Positions 1-7,040 of a DNA stretch of 14,417 nucleotides are shown in pieces (the first letter of the stretch is position 1; every line of letters starts with the position of its first letter). The DNA comes from Anaerolineales bacterium UBA1429. GTDB taxonomy: Bacteria; Chloroflexota; Anaerolineae; UBA1429. The translations under genes were made by a program, and so were the position numbers. The notes below the pieces were generated by a model. It was not told where the DNA came from, searched no databases, and worked only from the letters and a program-made list of their open reading frames with translations. The DNA lies in the NCBI GenBank assembly GCA_002329325.1, contig DCTX01000067.1, forward strand, positions 29,705-44,121, in the 5' to 3' direction.

Positions 1-123
1 CTGAGTGTCTATGACGCCTTTACCCTGGCGCCGCTGGCCGTGCTGGACGAGCGCCTGGCCCGCGAGGGGCAAGGGCAGTTCCTGCGGGTGGGCCAGGCGC
101 CGGTGACGGTCCCCGCCGACTAG
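1..123 (+). CDS. C-terminal fragment of an unrecognised protein
   Basis: Frame 1 is open from the first base to a TAG at 121-123 and gives 40 residues (LSVYDAFTLAPLAVLDERLA..., ending VTVPAD). The upstream part lies outside the window, so neither the start nor the domain content can be judged. The fragment is mildly hydrophobic with charged residues and shows no motif I recognise. It converges on the lipoprotein gene, with only 44 bases between the two stop codons and no convincing terminator hairpin there. Codon use matches the neighbouring genes, which supports real coding. No function is assigned. Confidence 0.6.
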   Translation: MSVYDAFTLAPLAVLDERLAREGQGQFLRVGQAPVTVPAD

Positions 124-167
124 AGACAGGGGCGCCCGTCCACCAGCCGCTGCCGCGAGGCCCATGC

Positions 168-1142
168 CTACTGCGGCGGCACGATCTCCATGGGTTCTCC
201 CACATCGTACACCCGCATATCGACGTGTTCTGTCTCCTCCACCGTCCCTGCCGAGGTCGTCGTGGTCGTGACCTCGATCACCTCCGCCTTCATCAGGATG
301 GGGTCCCAGCCGCTCTGGTCGGCGATCCACAGGTCTCCCTGGGTGCGGATCGTCACTTCGGCGCTCATCACCACCGGCTGCTGGATGGTCACCTTGTAGG
401 GGTAGGTGGAATCTACCGTATAGTGCTGGCAAGCGACGCCCTCGATGGTCTCCTTGCCGACGGCCGAGTAGGACCCCTCCACGAGGGAGAGACGGTACTG
501 GGCGGGGAGCCAGGTGATGCTAGTGTCGAGTTGCACGGCCGGATCCAGCGTCATGGAAGGCTCTGAGGCCGCCATGCCGCTCAGACCCTCGGCCTCCTCC
601 GCCGTCAGTACGGTGGCGCGCCACCCAAGGGGCTCCATGTAGGTCCAGAACGTGCCCTCTACGTAGAGCATCTCCAGCGTGCCCTCGCCGGTGATGACCT
701 GATGAAAGGCCAGGGGGTCCATCACGACGCTGGACTCCCACTGCTCGCTGATCGGGCCCTCGGCGTCGTTCATGCGCACCACAACCTGAGTGCGATACGA
801 ATTCAGGCTGGCGCCCAGGGGCAGCGTCGAAGGTCCCTCGGCGGCGGTGGCCTGAGTGGCGGAGGGTTCGGGCGAAGGCGTCGGCGAGGGCGCCGCGACG
901 GTGGGCGTCGGCGGCTCGGGTGTGGACGTCGGTTCCGCTGGGCTCGCGGGCGTGTGAGAGGCCGCCGGGCTCGCCTCCGCGGTCGGGCTTTGAGCAGCGG
1001 CGCCGGTTGGCGCTGCGGGCGAGGCGGCGGCCTGTTCTGTTGCCGCCGGTGATGGCGTGGTGCAGCCGGCGAGCACCGCGCCCACGAGAATCAGGATCAA
1101 CAGACCGTTAGCGACCCGAACAGGGGAGAAAAGGCGCTTCAT
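168..1142 (-). CDS. LolA/LppX-like secreted lipoprotein
   Basis: This encodes a 324-residue lipoprotein. The start is the ATG at 1142, which begins MKRLFSPVRVANG, because AAGGAG lies 6 bases upstream; the frame stays open another 75 codons upstream but lacks signal-peptide character there. Residues 1-27 form a lipoprotein signal ending in a lipobox (LAGC, lipidated Cys27). Residues about 28-105 are a low-complexity Ala/Pro/Thr/Ser tether. The remaining ~220 residues look like a beta-rich domain of the LolA/LppX type: a repeated pattern of exposed strands, a phrase resembling 'IEGVACQHYTVD' and a late 'GDLWIADQSGWDPILMKAEV' strand pair. Such domains bind lipids or act as outer-surface carriers. 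The protein should be anchored on the outer face of the membrane; its ligand is unknown. Confidence is high for the lipoprotein and moderate for the fold. Confidence 0.85.
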   Translation of the reverse strand: MKRLFSPVRVANGLLILILVGAVLAGCTTPSPAATEQAAASPAAPTGAAAQSPTAEASPAASHTPASPAEPTSTPEPPTPTVAAPSPTPSPEPSATQATAAEGPSTLPLGASLNSYRTQVVVRMNDAEGPISEQWESSVVMDPLAFHQVITGEGTLEMLYVEGTFWTYMEPLGWRATVLTAEEAEGLSGMAASEPSMTLDPAVQLDTSITWLPAQYRLSLVEGSYSAVGKETIEGVACQHYTVDSTYPYKVTIQQPVVMSAEVTIRTQGDLWIADQSGWDPILMKAEVIEVTTTTTSAGTVEETEHVDMRVYDVGEPMEIVPPQ

Positions 1143-1197
1143 GGCTCGCTCCTTTCCACGTGAGTGGACTTGACTGGTGCGCGCCTCGGTCTTGCCG

Positions 1198-1226
1198 AGC
1201 ATAGAGCGGCGCGAGCGCCCTGTCAA
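1198..1226 (-). promoter_or_regulatory. Sigma70-type promoter of the lipoprotein gene
   Basis: On the - strand, TTGACA (1226-1221) is followed after exactly 17 bases by TATGCT (1203-1198). The -35 matches the consensus fully and the -10 at four of six positions. Transcription would begin near 1191 and give a leader of about 50 bases containing the AAGGAG of the lipoprotein gene. Confidence 0.75.
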
Positions 1227-1345
1227 CAGCCAGGGCGCGGACTGGGTTGGCTTGGCGAGCGAGAGCTTGCCAGGGAGCGTGAACGGCACATGCCCAAAGC
1301 ACGCCGCCCCGCATGAGAATGGAGGCGTCTGGATCGGCCGCGGCT

Positions 1346-1374
1346 TTGACATGGGGCGCAATCTCAACTACCCT
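1346..1374 (+). promoter_or_regulatory. Probable promoter of the glycosyltransferase and downstream genes
   Basis: TTGACA at 1346-1351 is followed after 17 bases by TACCCT at 1369-1374. The -35 is perfect; the -10 keeps the three most conserved positions (TA...T) only. The predicted start near 1381 leaves a leader of about 85 bases before the ATG at 1465. It is the only good candidate upstream of the + strand gene run. Confidence 0.5.
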
Positions 1375-1464
1375 TGCGCAGAGATCATCCGCGCTCGGCC
1401 TGTGAGAGGCGGAGCAGGTAGATGGCGTCCGCTGTTTCTCGTCTCGAGGGACGGATAGCGCTGC

Positions 1465-2376
1465 ATGAGTCCTCATGTGACCATCGTTGTGCTGAACTGG
1501 AACAGCGGACCAGACACGCTGGCCTGTCTCGATTCGCTGGCCGACGTCGAGTATCCCGACCGGCGCGTGCTCGTCGTGGACAATGGCTCCACAGATGACT
1601 CGCTGGCGCAGATCCGAGGGGCCTGGCCGGAGGCCGGGTGGGTGGAGACCGGCGCCAATCTCGGGTTCGCCGGGGGCAACAACGTAGGCATCCGACGCGC
1701 CCTGGAGCAGGGTGCGGACTATGTCTGCATCCTGAATAGCGACGTCACCGTGGCGCGCGACTTCCTGGGAGAGCTGGTGCGCGCAGCCGAGGGCGATCCC
1801 CGGGCCGGGTTGCTGGGCCCCAAGGTGTACCAGCGCGAGAACCCCGGCCTCCTGCAGTCGGCGGGGCTAAAGGCGCGAAGAGCGGGCCAATGGGAGCTGC
1901 GCGGCCTGGGCGAGCCGGATGTGGGCCAGTACGACAGCCTGGAGTACTCGGACGTGCTCTCGGGCTGCGCCCTGTTTGCAGGTCGGCGCGTGCTCGAGAG
2001 GATCGGTCTGCTGGACGAGCGCTACCACCTGTACCAAGAGGACGTGGATTGGTGCCTGCGCTCGTTAGGGGCAGGCTACCGCAATCGGTTCGTGGCCAGC
2101 GCGCGCGTCTACCATCGTAGCGCCGCTCCCGGAACCGAAGCCGGGGCGCGAAGGGTGTACTACATGAGCCGCAACTGGCACCTGCTGTACCGCAAGCACC
2201 GGTTCGGGGCCCGCGCCTGGGGCCTGCTCTATCTGCAACAGGCCTACTGGTTGGCCCGGTGGACCCTGGGCCCCGAGAGGCGTGCGAAGCGGGCTCAACG
2301 CGATGCCTTGGCGGCCGCCGCGTGCGACGGGTTTCTTGGGCGCTTTGGTGAACGAGGGCGGCCGTCGCCCCGGTAG
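1465..2376 (+). CDS. GT2-family glycosyltransferase (rhamnosyltransferase-like)
   Basis: This encodes a 303-residue GT-A fold glycosyltransferase of family 2, which transfers a sugar from a nucleotide-sugar donor, probably in surface polysaccharide or glycolipid assembly in the cytoplasm. The N-terminus has the typical beta strand 'VTIVVLNWN' (5-13), the donor-binding 'VVDNGSTDDS' (Asp39), 'GANLGFAGGNN' (63-73), a DxD-type metal site 'LNSDV' (Asp93) and the acceptor-side 'YQEDVDWCLR' (Glu192-Asp193), where the catalytic base is expected. The last ~80 residues (YYMSRNWHLLYRKHRFG...) are an aromatic/basic amphipathic tail without a clear membrane span. Donor and acceptor cannot be read from the sequence. 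The ATG start is chosen because the GT2 domain begins immediately; its Shine-Dalgarno sequence is weak. It is first in a run of co-oriented genes, but nothing links it functionally to the sugar-acid genes behind it. Confidence 0.9.
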   Translation: MSPHVTIVVLNWNSGPDTLACLDSLADVEYPDRRVLVVDNGSTDDSLAQIRGAWPEAGWVETGANLGFAGGNNVGIRRALEQGADYVCILNSDVTVARDFLGELVRAAEGDPRAGLLGPKVYQRENPGLLQSAGLKARRAGQWELRGLGEPDVGQYDSLEYSDVLSGCALFAGRRVLERIGLLDERYHLYQEDVDWCLRSLGAGYRNRFVASARVYHRSAAPGTEAGARRVYYMSRNWHLLYRKHRFGARAWGLLYLQQAYWLARWTLGPERRAKRAQRDALAAAACDGFLGRFGERGRPSPR

Positions 2377-2391
2377 GGGGCCCGCCATGTC

Positions 2392-2413
2392 GTCGCGGCC
2401 ACCTGCGGCCGAC
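2392..2413 (+). other. Small hairpin just upstream of the SDR ribosome binding site
   Basis: Bases 2392-2400 can pair with 2407-2413 (GGCC core, with a two-base bulge) around a 6-base loop. The hairpin abuts the AGGAG at 2414-2418. There is no T-run, so it is not a terminator; it may be an mRNA structure near the ribosome binding site or chance in GC-rich DNA. Confidence 0.25.
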
Positions 2414-2428
2414 AGGAGATGAGGAAGA

Positions 2429-3268
2429 GTGAGCATGGAGTCGGATCGTCTGAGGAGCCTGTTCGACATCCGCGGCATGAGGGTGGTCATCACGGGCGGG
2501 GGCGGTGTGCTGTGCAGCGAGATCGCTCGAGGCCTGGCCGGCGCGGGCGCGCGCGTGGCCTTGCTCGACGTGAATGAGAGGGCCGTCCGCGATGTGGCCG
2601 CCGATATCGAGAGCCGGGGAGGCGAGGCCCTGGCGGTGCCCTGCGATGTGCTGGACCGGGAGGCGCTCTTGCGGGCGCGCGCTGCGGTGCTGGAGGGCCT
2701 GGGCGGCGTGGATGCCCTGGTGAACGGCGCGGGCGGCAACCGCCCAGAGGCCACGACGGGGCCCGAGCAACCCTTCTTCGATCTGGACGCCGCTGCCTTT
2801 GAGCGGGTCCTGAATCTGAACCTGATGGGGATCGTGTTGCCCTCGCAGGTCTTTGGCGAGGTGATGGCCCGGCAGGGCGCGGGCGTGATCCTGAACATCG
2901 CCTCCATCGCCGCCACGCGCCCGCTGACCCGCGTCCCCGCCTACTCAGCGGCCAAGGGCGCCGTCGCCAATCTCACCCAGTGGCTGGCGGTGCACATGTC
3001 GCAGGAATACTCCAAGAGCATCCGCGTGAACGCCCTGGCGCCCGGATTCTTTCTCACCAACCAGAATCGCTACCTGCTCACCGATCGGGAGACGGGCGAA
3101 CCCACGGCGCGGGGCCGCAGCATCGTGGACCACACCCCCCTGGGGCGCTACGGGCAGCCGCACGAGCTCCTGGGGGCTGTGCTCTGGCTGCTCTCTCCCG
3201 CCGGGAGTTTCGTCCATGGGGCCGTCATCCCCGTGGACGGCGGCTTTTGCGCTTGCAGCGGCGTCTAG
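2429..3268 (+). CDS. SDR oxidoreductase, D-mannonate oxidoreductase (YjmF/UxuB-like) type
   Basis: This is a classical short-chain dehydrogenase/reductase of 279 residues. It shows the nucleotide motif TGGGGVLC (22-29), Asp47 after beta-2 (suggesting NAD(H)), the 'VNGAGG' motif (98-103) and the catalytic set Asn131, Ser159, Tyr172 and Lys176. The phrases 'PGFFLTNQNRYLLTDRETGE', 'HTPLGRYGQPHELLGA' and C-terminal 'DGGFCACSGV' are those I associate with SDR-type D-mannonate oxidoreductases (fructuronate reductases), which interconvert D-fructuronate and D-mannonate; a related aldonate or ketogluconate dehydrogenase cannot be excluded. Oddity: the last glycine of the cofactor motif is Cys29. Start: the GTG at 2429 has AGGAG 10 bases upstream; the ATG at 2435 is an equally reasonable alternative. 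The LarA homologue and Gnd downstream support a sugar-acid role. Confidence 0.85.
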   Translation: MSMESDRLRSLFDIRGMRVVITGGGGVLCSEIARGLAGAGARVALLDVNERAVRDVAADIESRGGEALAVPCDVLDREALLRARAAVLEGLGGVDALVNGAGGNRPEATTGPEQPFFDLDAAAFERVLNLNLMGIVLPSQVFGEVMARQGAGVILNIASIAATRPLTRVPAYSAAKGAVANLTQWLAVHMSQEYSKSIRVNALAPGFFLTNQNRYLLTDRETGEPTARGRSIVDHTPLGRYGQPHELLGAVLWLLSPAGSFVHGAVIPVDGGFCACSGV

Positions 3269-3277
3269 CCTAAACAC

Positions 3278-3287
3278 CAGATATCTG
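3278..3287. promoter_or_regulatory. AT-containing palindrome, possible operator
   Basis: CAGATATCTG is a perfect 10-base palindrome in the 51-base gap between the SDR and HAD genes, where base composition is much less GC-rich than in the flanking genes. No good promoter accompanies it, so a regulatory role is only a possibility. Confidence 0.2.
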
Positions 3288-3319
3288 ATGACCTGATTGT
3301 GCACGGAAGGGAGTGCGAG

Positions 3320-4216
3320 GTGACGGATTACCCCGAGGTCGTGCGGCCGCTGGTCGAGCTCCAGCCCGCTCACGCGTTCTTTGTGGGCATCGACTCGGAC
3401 GGCTGCGTCTTTGACACCATGGAGATCAAGCACAAGGAGTGCTTTATCCCCAACATCATCAAGTTCTGGGGATTGCAGCCGGTCTCGCGCTTCGCCCGCG
3501 AGGCGGGAGAGTTCGTCAACCTCTACAGCAAGTGGCGCGGCGTGAACCGTTGGCCCGCCCTGATCAAGGTGCTGGATCTGCTGCGCGAGCGCCCCGAAGT
3601 GCAGCGGCGCGGCGTCGAGGTTCCTCAGGCGCCCAGAGTGCGCGAGTTCATCGCCTCGGGGCTGCCCCTCAGCAACGCTTCGCTGGCGCGCCTCGTCGCA
3701 CAAGACAGCGATCCCGAGCTGGCCAACGCCTTGGCCTGGAGCGAAGCGGTCAACGCCACCATCGCCGACATGGTCTATGGCGTGGCGCCCTTTAGCTTTG
3801 TGCGCGAGAGCCTGGAGCGCATCGCCGCCCAAGCGGATGCCATCGTCGTCTCCCAGACGCCGGGAGAGGCCCTGGTGCGCGAGTGGCAGGAGCACGATAT
3901 CGACCGCTATGTGCTGGCCATCGCCGGGCAGGAGCTGGGCACCAAGAGCGAGCACCTGCGCTACGCCTCCGCAGCCAAGTACGCCGACGATCACAAGCTC
4001 ATGATCGGCGACGCCCCTGGCGACCTGAGCGCCGCGCGGGCCAACAACGCCTTCTTTTTCCCCGTGAATCCCGGCCACGAGGAGGAGAGCTGGCAACGCT
4101 TCTACGAAGAGGCCTGGGAACGGTTCCTCAACGGCACCTACGGCGGCGACTATGAGGCGGCCCTGATCGCCGACTTTGAGAAGGCGTTGCCCGAGACGCC
4201 GCCCTGGCAAAGGTAG
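3320..4216 (+). CDS. HAD-superfamily hydrolase with large helical cap
   Basis: This encodes a 298-residue haloacid dehalogenase-fold hydrolase, most likely a cytoplasmic phosphatase. All four HAD motifs are visible: motif I 'GIDSDGCVFDT' (nucleophile Asp25, acid/base Asp27), motif II 'IVVSQT' (Ser178), motif III Lys209 in 'GTKSEH', and motif IV 'IGDAPGDL' (Asp231, Asp235). About 140 residues between motifs I and II form a long, mostly helical C1-type cap, which fixes substrate choice and matches no characterised phosphatase I recognise. The start is GTG at 3320 because AAGGGAG ends 6 bases upstream; a GTG at 3299 would add seven residues but lacks a ribosome binding site. It lies 8 bases before the LarA-like gene and is probably translationally coupled to it, so a substrate in the same sugar-acid pathway is likely but unknown. 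Confidence 0.85.
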   Translation: MTDYPEVVRPLVELQPAHAFFVGIDSDGCVFDTMEIKHKECFIPNIIKFWGLQPVSRFAREAGEFVNLYSKWRGVNRWPALIKVLDLLRERPEVQRRGVEVPQAPRVREFIASGLPLSNASLARLVAQDSDPELANALAWSEAVNATIADMVYGVAPFSFVRESLERIAAQADAIVVSQTPGEALVREWQEHDIDRYVLAIAGQELGTKSEHLRYASAAKYADDHKLMIGDAPGDLSAARANNAFFFPVNPGHEEESWQRFYEEAWERFLNGTYGGDYEAALIADFEKALPETPPWQR

Positions 4217-4224
4217 GCACCACG

Positions 4225-5499
4225 ATGCTCATCGGCAAGGCTTTCACCGACCGGCTGTTGACCGAGGACGAGGCGCGCACCGTGTTCGCCGAGGGGCTGG
4301 CCCAGCTCGAACTCGAGGGGCGACGCGTGTTGCTCATCATGCCCGATAGCACCCGCAGCGGGCCTTTTGGCCTCTGCTTTCACGCCCTGGCCGACGGGAT
4401 GCTGGGACGCGTCGCCAAGCTGGACGTGCTCATCGCCCTGGGCACCCACGCGCCCATGGACGAGGCGCGCATCTGCCACCACCTCGGCCTGACGCCCCAG
4501 GAGCGGGCTGAGCGCTATGGCGCCGTCGGCTTGCTCAACCACGACTTCCGGACAGGCCTGCGCGCCATCGGCACCATCCCCGCGGCCGAGATCGAGGCCC
4601 TCAGCGGGGGACTGATGTCCGAGGAGCTGGTCGTGCGCGTCAATGCGCGCCTGTTCGACTATGACCAGATCATCATCTGCGGCCCCGTCTTTCCCCACGA
4701 GATCGTGGGCTTTTCCGGGGGCAACAAGTACTTTTTCCCGGGCGTCAGCGGGCCCGAGGTCATTGACCTGACCCACTGGCTGGGCGCCGTCATCACAAAC
4801 CGCAGCATCATCGGCCATCAGGATACGCCGGTGCGCAAGGTGCTGGATCGCGCCGCCGCCCTCATCGACCTGCCCAAGGCGTGCTTTAGCCTGGTGGTCA
4901 AGGGCCACGACGATCTGGTGGGGTTGTTCTTTGGCGAGCCTGAGGAATCGCAGGCCGCTGCCGCCGAGATCTCGGCTCTGGTCAACATCCGCTGGGTGGA
5001 GCGCCCTTACCACACGGTCATCTCGATCATGCCCGATCTGTACGATGACATCTGGACCGCCGGCAAGGGCATGTACAAGATGGAGCCGGTGGTGGCCGAT
5101 GGCGGCACCGTCATCATCTATGCGCCCCACATCGACGAGGTCTCGTACACCCACGGCGCGCTGCTGGATCGCATCGGCTACCATGTGCGCGACTATTTCC
5201 TGGCGCACATGGACCGCTACCAGGGGGTCTCGCGGGGCGTCATGGCCCACGCCACCCATGTCAAGGGCGCGGGCACGTACATCGACGGCGTCGAGGAGCC
5301 GCGGGTCCAGGTGGTGCTGGCGACGCGGGTGCCCCGCGAGCGCTGCGAGCGCATCAACCTGGGGTACCTCGACCCCGACGGACTGATCCTCTCCGAGTGG
5401 GTGGATCGCGAAGACGAAGGCATCTTGGTGGTGCCCAGGGCAGGCGAGATGCTCTATCGCCTGGCCAGCGAGCGCCCCGGTGCCCAGGGATGCTGCTAG
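4225..5499 (+). CDS. LarA-superfamily nickel-pincer racemase/epimerase homologue
   Basis: This 424-residue protein belongs to the lactate racemase (LarA, DUF2088) superfamily, whose members racemise or epimerise alpha-hydroxy acids with a nickel-pincer nucleotide. Active-site landmarks line up with LarA as I remember it: Asp41/Arg44 in 'DSTR', His75 in 'GTHAPM', His158 in 'FPHEIVGFSGG', Lys168 in 'SGGNK' (the lysine that carries the cofactor) and His184 (nickel ligand). The His-Lys-His spacings of 10 and 16 equal those of LarA. Lys281 matches the late catalytic lysine, but the glutamine three residues before it is Thr278, in 'DIWTAGKG', suggesting a different substrate. Known relatives act on lactate, malate, phenyllactate, 2-hydroxyglutarate and D-gluconate (C2). 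Beside an SDR of mannonate type and Gnd, D-gluconate/D-mannonate epimerisation is a good guess. Cofactor genes larB, larC and larE are not in the window. Confidence 0.85.
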   Translation: MLIGKAFTDRLLTEDEARTVFAEGLAQLELEGRRVLLIMPDSTRSGPFGLCFHALADGMLGRVAKLDVLIALGTHAPMDEARICHHLGLTPQERAERYGAVGLLNHDFRTGLRAIGTIPAAEIEALSGGLMSEELVVRVNARLFDYDQIIICGPVFPHEIVGFSGGNKYFFPGVSGPEVIDLTHWLGAVITNRSIIGHQDTPVRKVLDRAAALIDLPKACFSLVVKGHDDLVGLFFGEPEESQAAAAEISALVNIRWVERPYHTVISIMPDLYDDIWTAGKGMYKMEPVVADGGTVIIYAPHIDEVSYTHGALLDRIGYHVRDYFLAHMDRYQGVSRGVMAHATHVKGAGTYIDGVEEPRVQVVLATRVPRERCERINLGYLDPDGLILSEWVDREDEGILVVPRAGEMLYRLASERPGAQGCC

Positions 5500-5512
5500 A
5501 GCGCGCTTCGGG

Positions 5513-5540
5513 TTGCTTCCAGTGTCGCACAGGATGTAAT
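5513..5540 (+). promoter_or_regulatory. gnd: Weak candidate internal promoter before gnd
   Basis: The 67-base gap before gnd is AT-rich relative to its surroundings. TTGCTT (5513-5518), a 16-base spacer and TGTAAT (5535-5540) make a possible -35/-10 pair, placing a start about 20 bases before the GTG. It is imperfect and could be chance. Confidence 0.3.
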
Positions 5541-5566
5541 TGACATAACATTCCAGGGGGACGAAG

Positions 5567-7027
5567 GTGGAGAAATACGCGATCGGATTGGTCGGCCTGG
5601 CCGTTATGGGCCAGAATCTGGTGCTGAACATCGAGCGCAACGGGTATCCGGTTGCCGTCTACAACCGCACCTACGAGCGCACCCGCGAGTTCCTGGCGGG
5701 GGAGGCCAAGGGCAAGCGCATCGCCGGCTTTGAGACGCTGCCGGAGCTGGTGGCCGCCCTGGAATCGCCGCGCAAGATCATGCTGATGGTGCAGGCGGGC
5801 CGCGCCGTGGACCAGGTCATCGAGCAGCTCAAGCCGCTGGTCGCGCCTGGCGACCTAATCATCGACGGCGGCAACTCCTTCTACAAAGACACCGAGCGCC
5901 GCGCCGTCGAGTTGGCCGCCGAGGGCATCAACTATATCGGCACGGGGGTCTCTGGCGGCGAGTACGGCGCCCTGCACGGCCCGGCCATCATGCCGGGCGG
6001 CCAGCCCGACGCCTACGAGATGGTGGCGCCCATGCTGCGCGCCATCGCCGCCGTGGCCGAGGGTGAGCCCTGCGTGGCCTACCTGGGGCCCCGCGGCGCC
6101 GGCCACTATGTGAAGATGGTGCACAATGGCATCGAGTACGGTGACATGCAGCTCATCGCCGAGGCCTATGATATCCTGCACCGCGCCCTGGGCCTCTCGG
6201 CCCGGGAGCTGGGGGAGATTTTTGGGGCCTGGAACCAGGGAGAGCTCGAATCCTACCTGATCGAGATCACCCGCGACGTGTTCTATGTGGACGATCCCGA
6301 AACCGGCCAGCCCCTGGTAGACATGATCCTGGACGAGGCCCAGCAGAAGGGCACCGGCAAGTGGACCTCCCAGGATGCCATGGATATCGGCATGCCGCTG
6401 CAGACGGTGAACGCCGCCGTGGAATCGCGGCTGATCTCGGCCCTCAAGGCCCAGCGGGTGGCCGCCAGCCAGGCGCTGCCGGGGCCCGACGCGGCGTATC
6501 AGGGCGAGCGTGACGCCCTCATCGACGACGTGCGCCAGGCCCTCTTTGCGGCCAAGATCTGCTCCTACGCCCAGGGCATGGGGCTGCTGCGGGCCGCCTC
6601 GGATGAGTACGACTATGGGCTCAAGCTCGGCGATGTCGCCAAGCTGTGGCGGGGCGGCTGCATCATCCGCGCCCGCTTCTTGAACGACATCGCGGCGGCC
6701 TATGAGCGCAACCCGGCGCTGGATAACCTGCTCCTGGACCCCTACTTCCGCGACGCCTTCCTCAGTCGACAGGCTGCCCTGCGCCGCGTGGTGAGCACCG
6801 CCGTGCAACTGGGCATTCCCTGCCTGGCCATGGGCGCCTCGTTGGCCTACTTTGACGCCTACCGCACGGCGCGCCTGCCGGCCAACCTGACCCAGGCCCA
6901 GCGCGACTACTTTGGTGCCCACACCTACCGGCGCATCGACCGCGAGGGTGTGTGCCACACCGAGTGGCAGGAGCAGGCCGAGGCCGCCCGCGGCCAGGCG
7001 TCGGCCCTCGCCCGCAACCATAGCTAG
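5567..7027 (+). CDS. gnd: 6-phosphogluconate dehydrogenase, decarboxylating
   Basis: Gnd oxidatively decarboxylates 6-phosphogluconate to ribulose 5-phosphate, CO2 and NAD(P)H in the cytoplasm. The 486-residue length fits the long (dimeric) class. Visible are the Rossmann motif 'GLVGLAVMG' (7-15), 'VYNRT' (Asn33-Arg34-Thr35, the usual NADP 2'-phosphate site), 'IIDGGNSFY', the substrate loop 'GVSGGEYGALHGPAIMPGG' and the catalytic helix 'HYVKMVHNGIEYGDMQL' with its Lys, His, Asn and Glu. 'GTGKWT' and the C-terminal 'RDYFGAHTYRR' tail complete the family pattern. The usual second Glu of 'SGGEEGA' is Tyr here, a minor variation. Translation starts at GTG, with AGGGGG ending 6 bases upstream. It is followed 13 bases later by pfp. 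Next to the LarA homologue and the SDR it may drain gluconate-derived carbon as well as serving the oxidative pentose phosphate pathway. Confidence 0.96.
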   Translation: MEKYAIGLVGLAVMGQNLVLNIERNGYPVAVYNRTYERTREFLAGEAKGKRIAGFETLPELVAALESPRKIMLMVQAGRAVDQVIEQLKPLVAPGDLIIDGGNSFYKDTERRAVELAAEGINYIGTGVSGGEYGALHGPAIMPGGQPDAYEMVAPMLRAIAAVAEGEPCVAYLGPRGAGHYVKMVHNGIEYGDMQLIAEAYDILHRALGLSARELGEIFGAWNQGELESYLIEITRDVFYVDDPETGQPLVDMILDEAQQKGTGKWTSQDAMDIGMPLQTVNAAVESRLISALKAQRVAASQALPGPDAAYQGERDALIDDVRQALFAAKICSYAQGMGLLRAASDEYDYGLKLGDVAKLWRGGCIIRARFLNDIAAAYERNPALDNLLLDPYFRDAFLSRQAALRRVVSTAVQLGIPCLAMGASLAYFDAYRTARLPANLTQAQRDYFGAHTYRRIDREGVCHTEWQEQAEAARGQASALARNHS

Positions 7028-7040
7028 GAGAGATTGCCAT

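Larger units (their letters stand above)
1143..1464. other. Divergent intergenic region (322 bases)
   Basis: No convincing gene lies between the lipoprotein gene and the glycosyltransferase gene. Short ORFs cross it, but none has a Shine-Dalgarno sequence or recognisable protein character. It holds a promoter facing each way (listed separately). I see no repeat or tRNA in it. Confidence 0.6.

Noticed and set aside
1143..1367. N-terminal extension of the lipoprotein to an upstream ATG at 1367
   Set aside because: It would bury the signal peptide 75 residues inside the protein and include the promoter. The start at 1142 has a strong ribosome binding site and signal peptide.
3247..3276. Promoter TTGCGC - 18 bases - TAAACA before the HAD gene
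   Set aside because: Both boxes are poor matches; the HAD gene is more simply read from the upstream gene run.
4150..5640. A 496-codon - strand open frame opposite the LarA homologue
   Set aside because: Its translation is a His/Asp/Val-rich antisense shadow without motifs, while the + strand has all the LarA landmarks.
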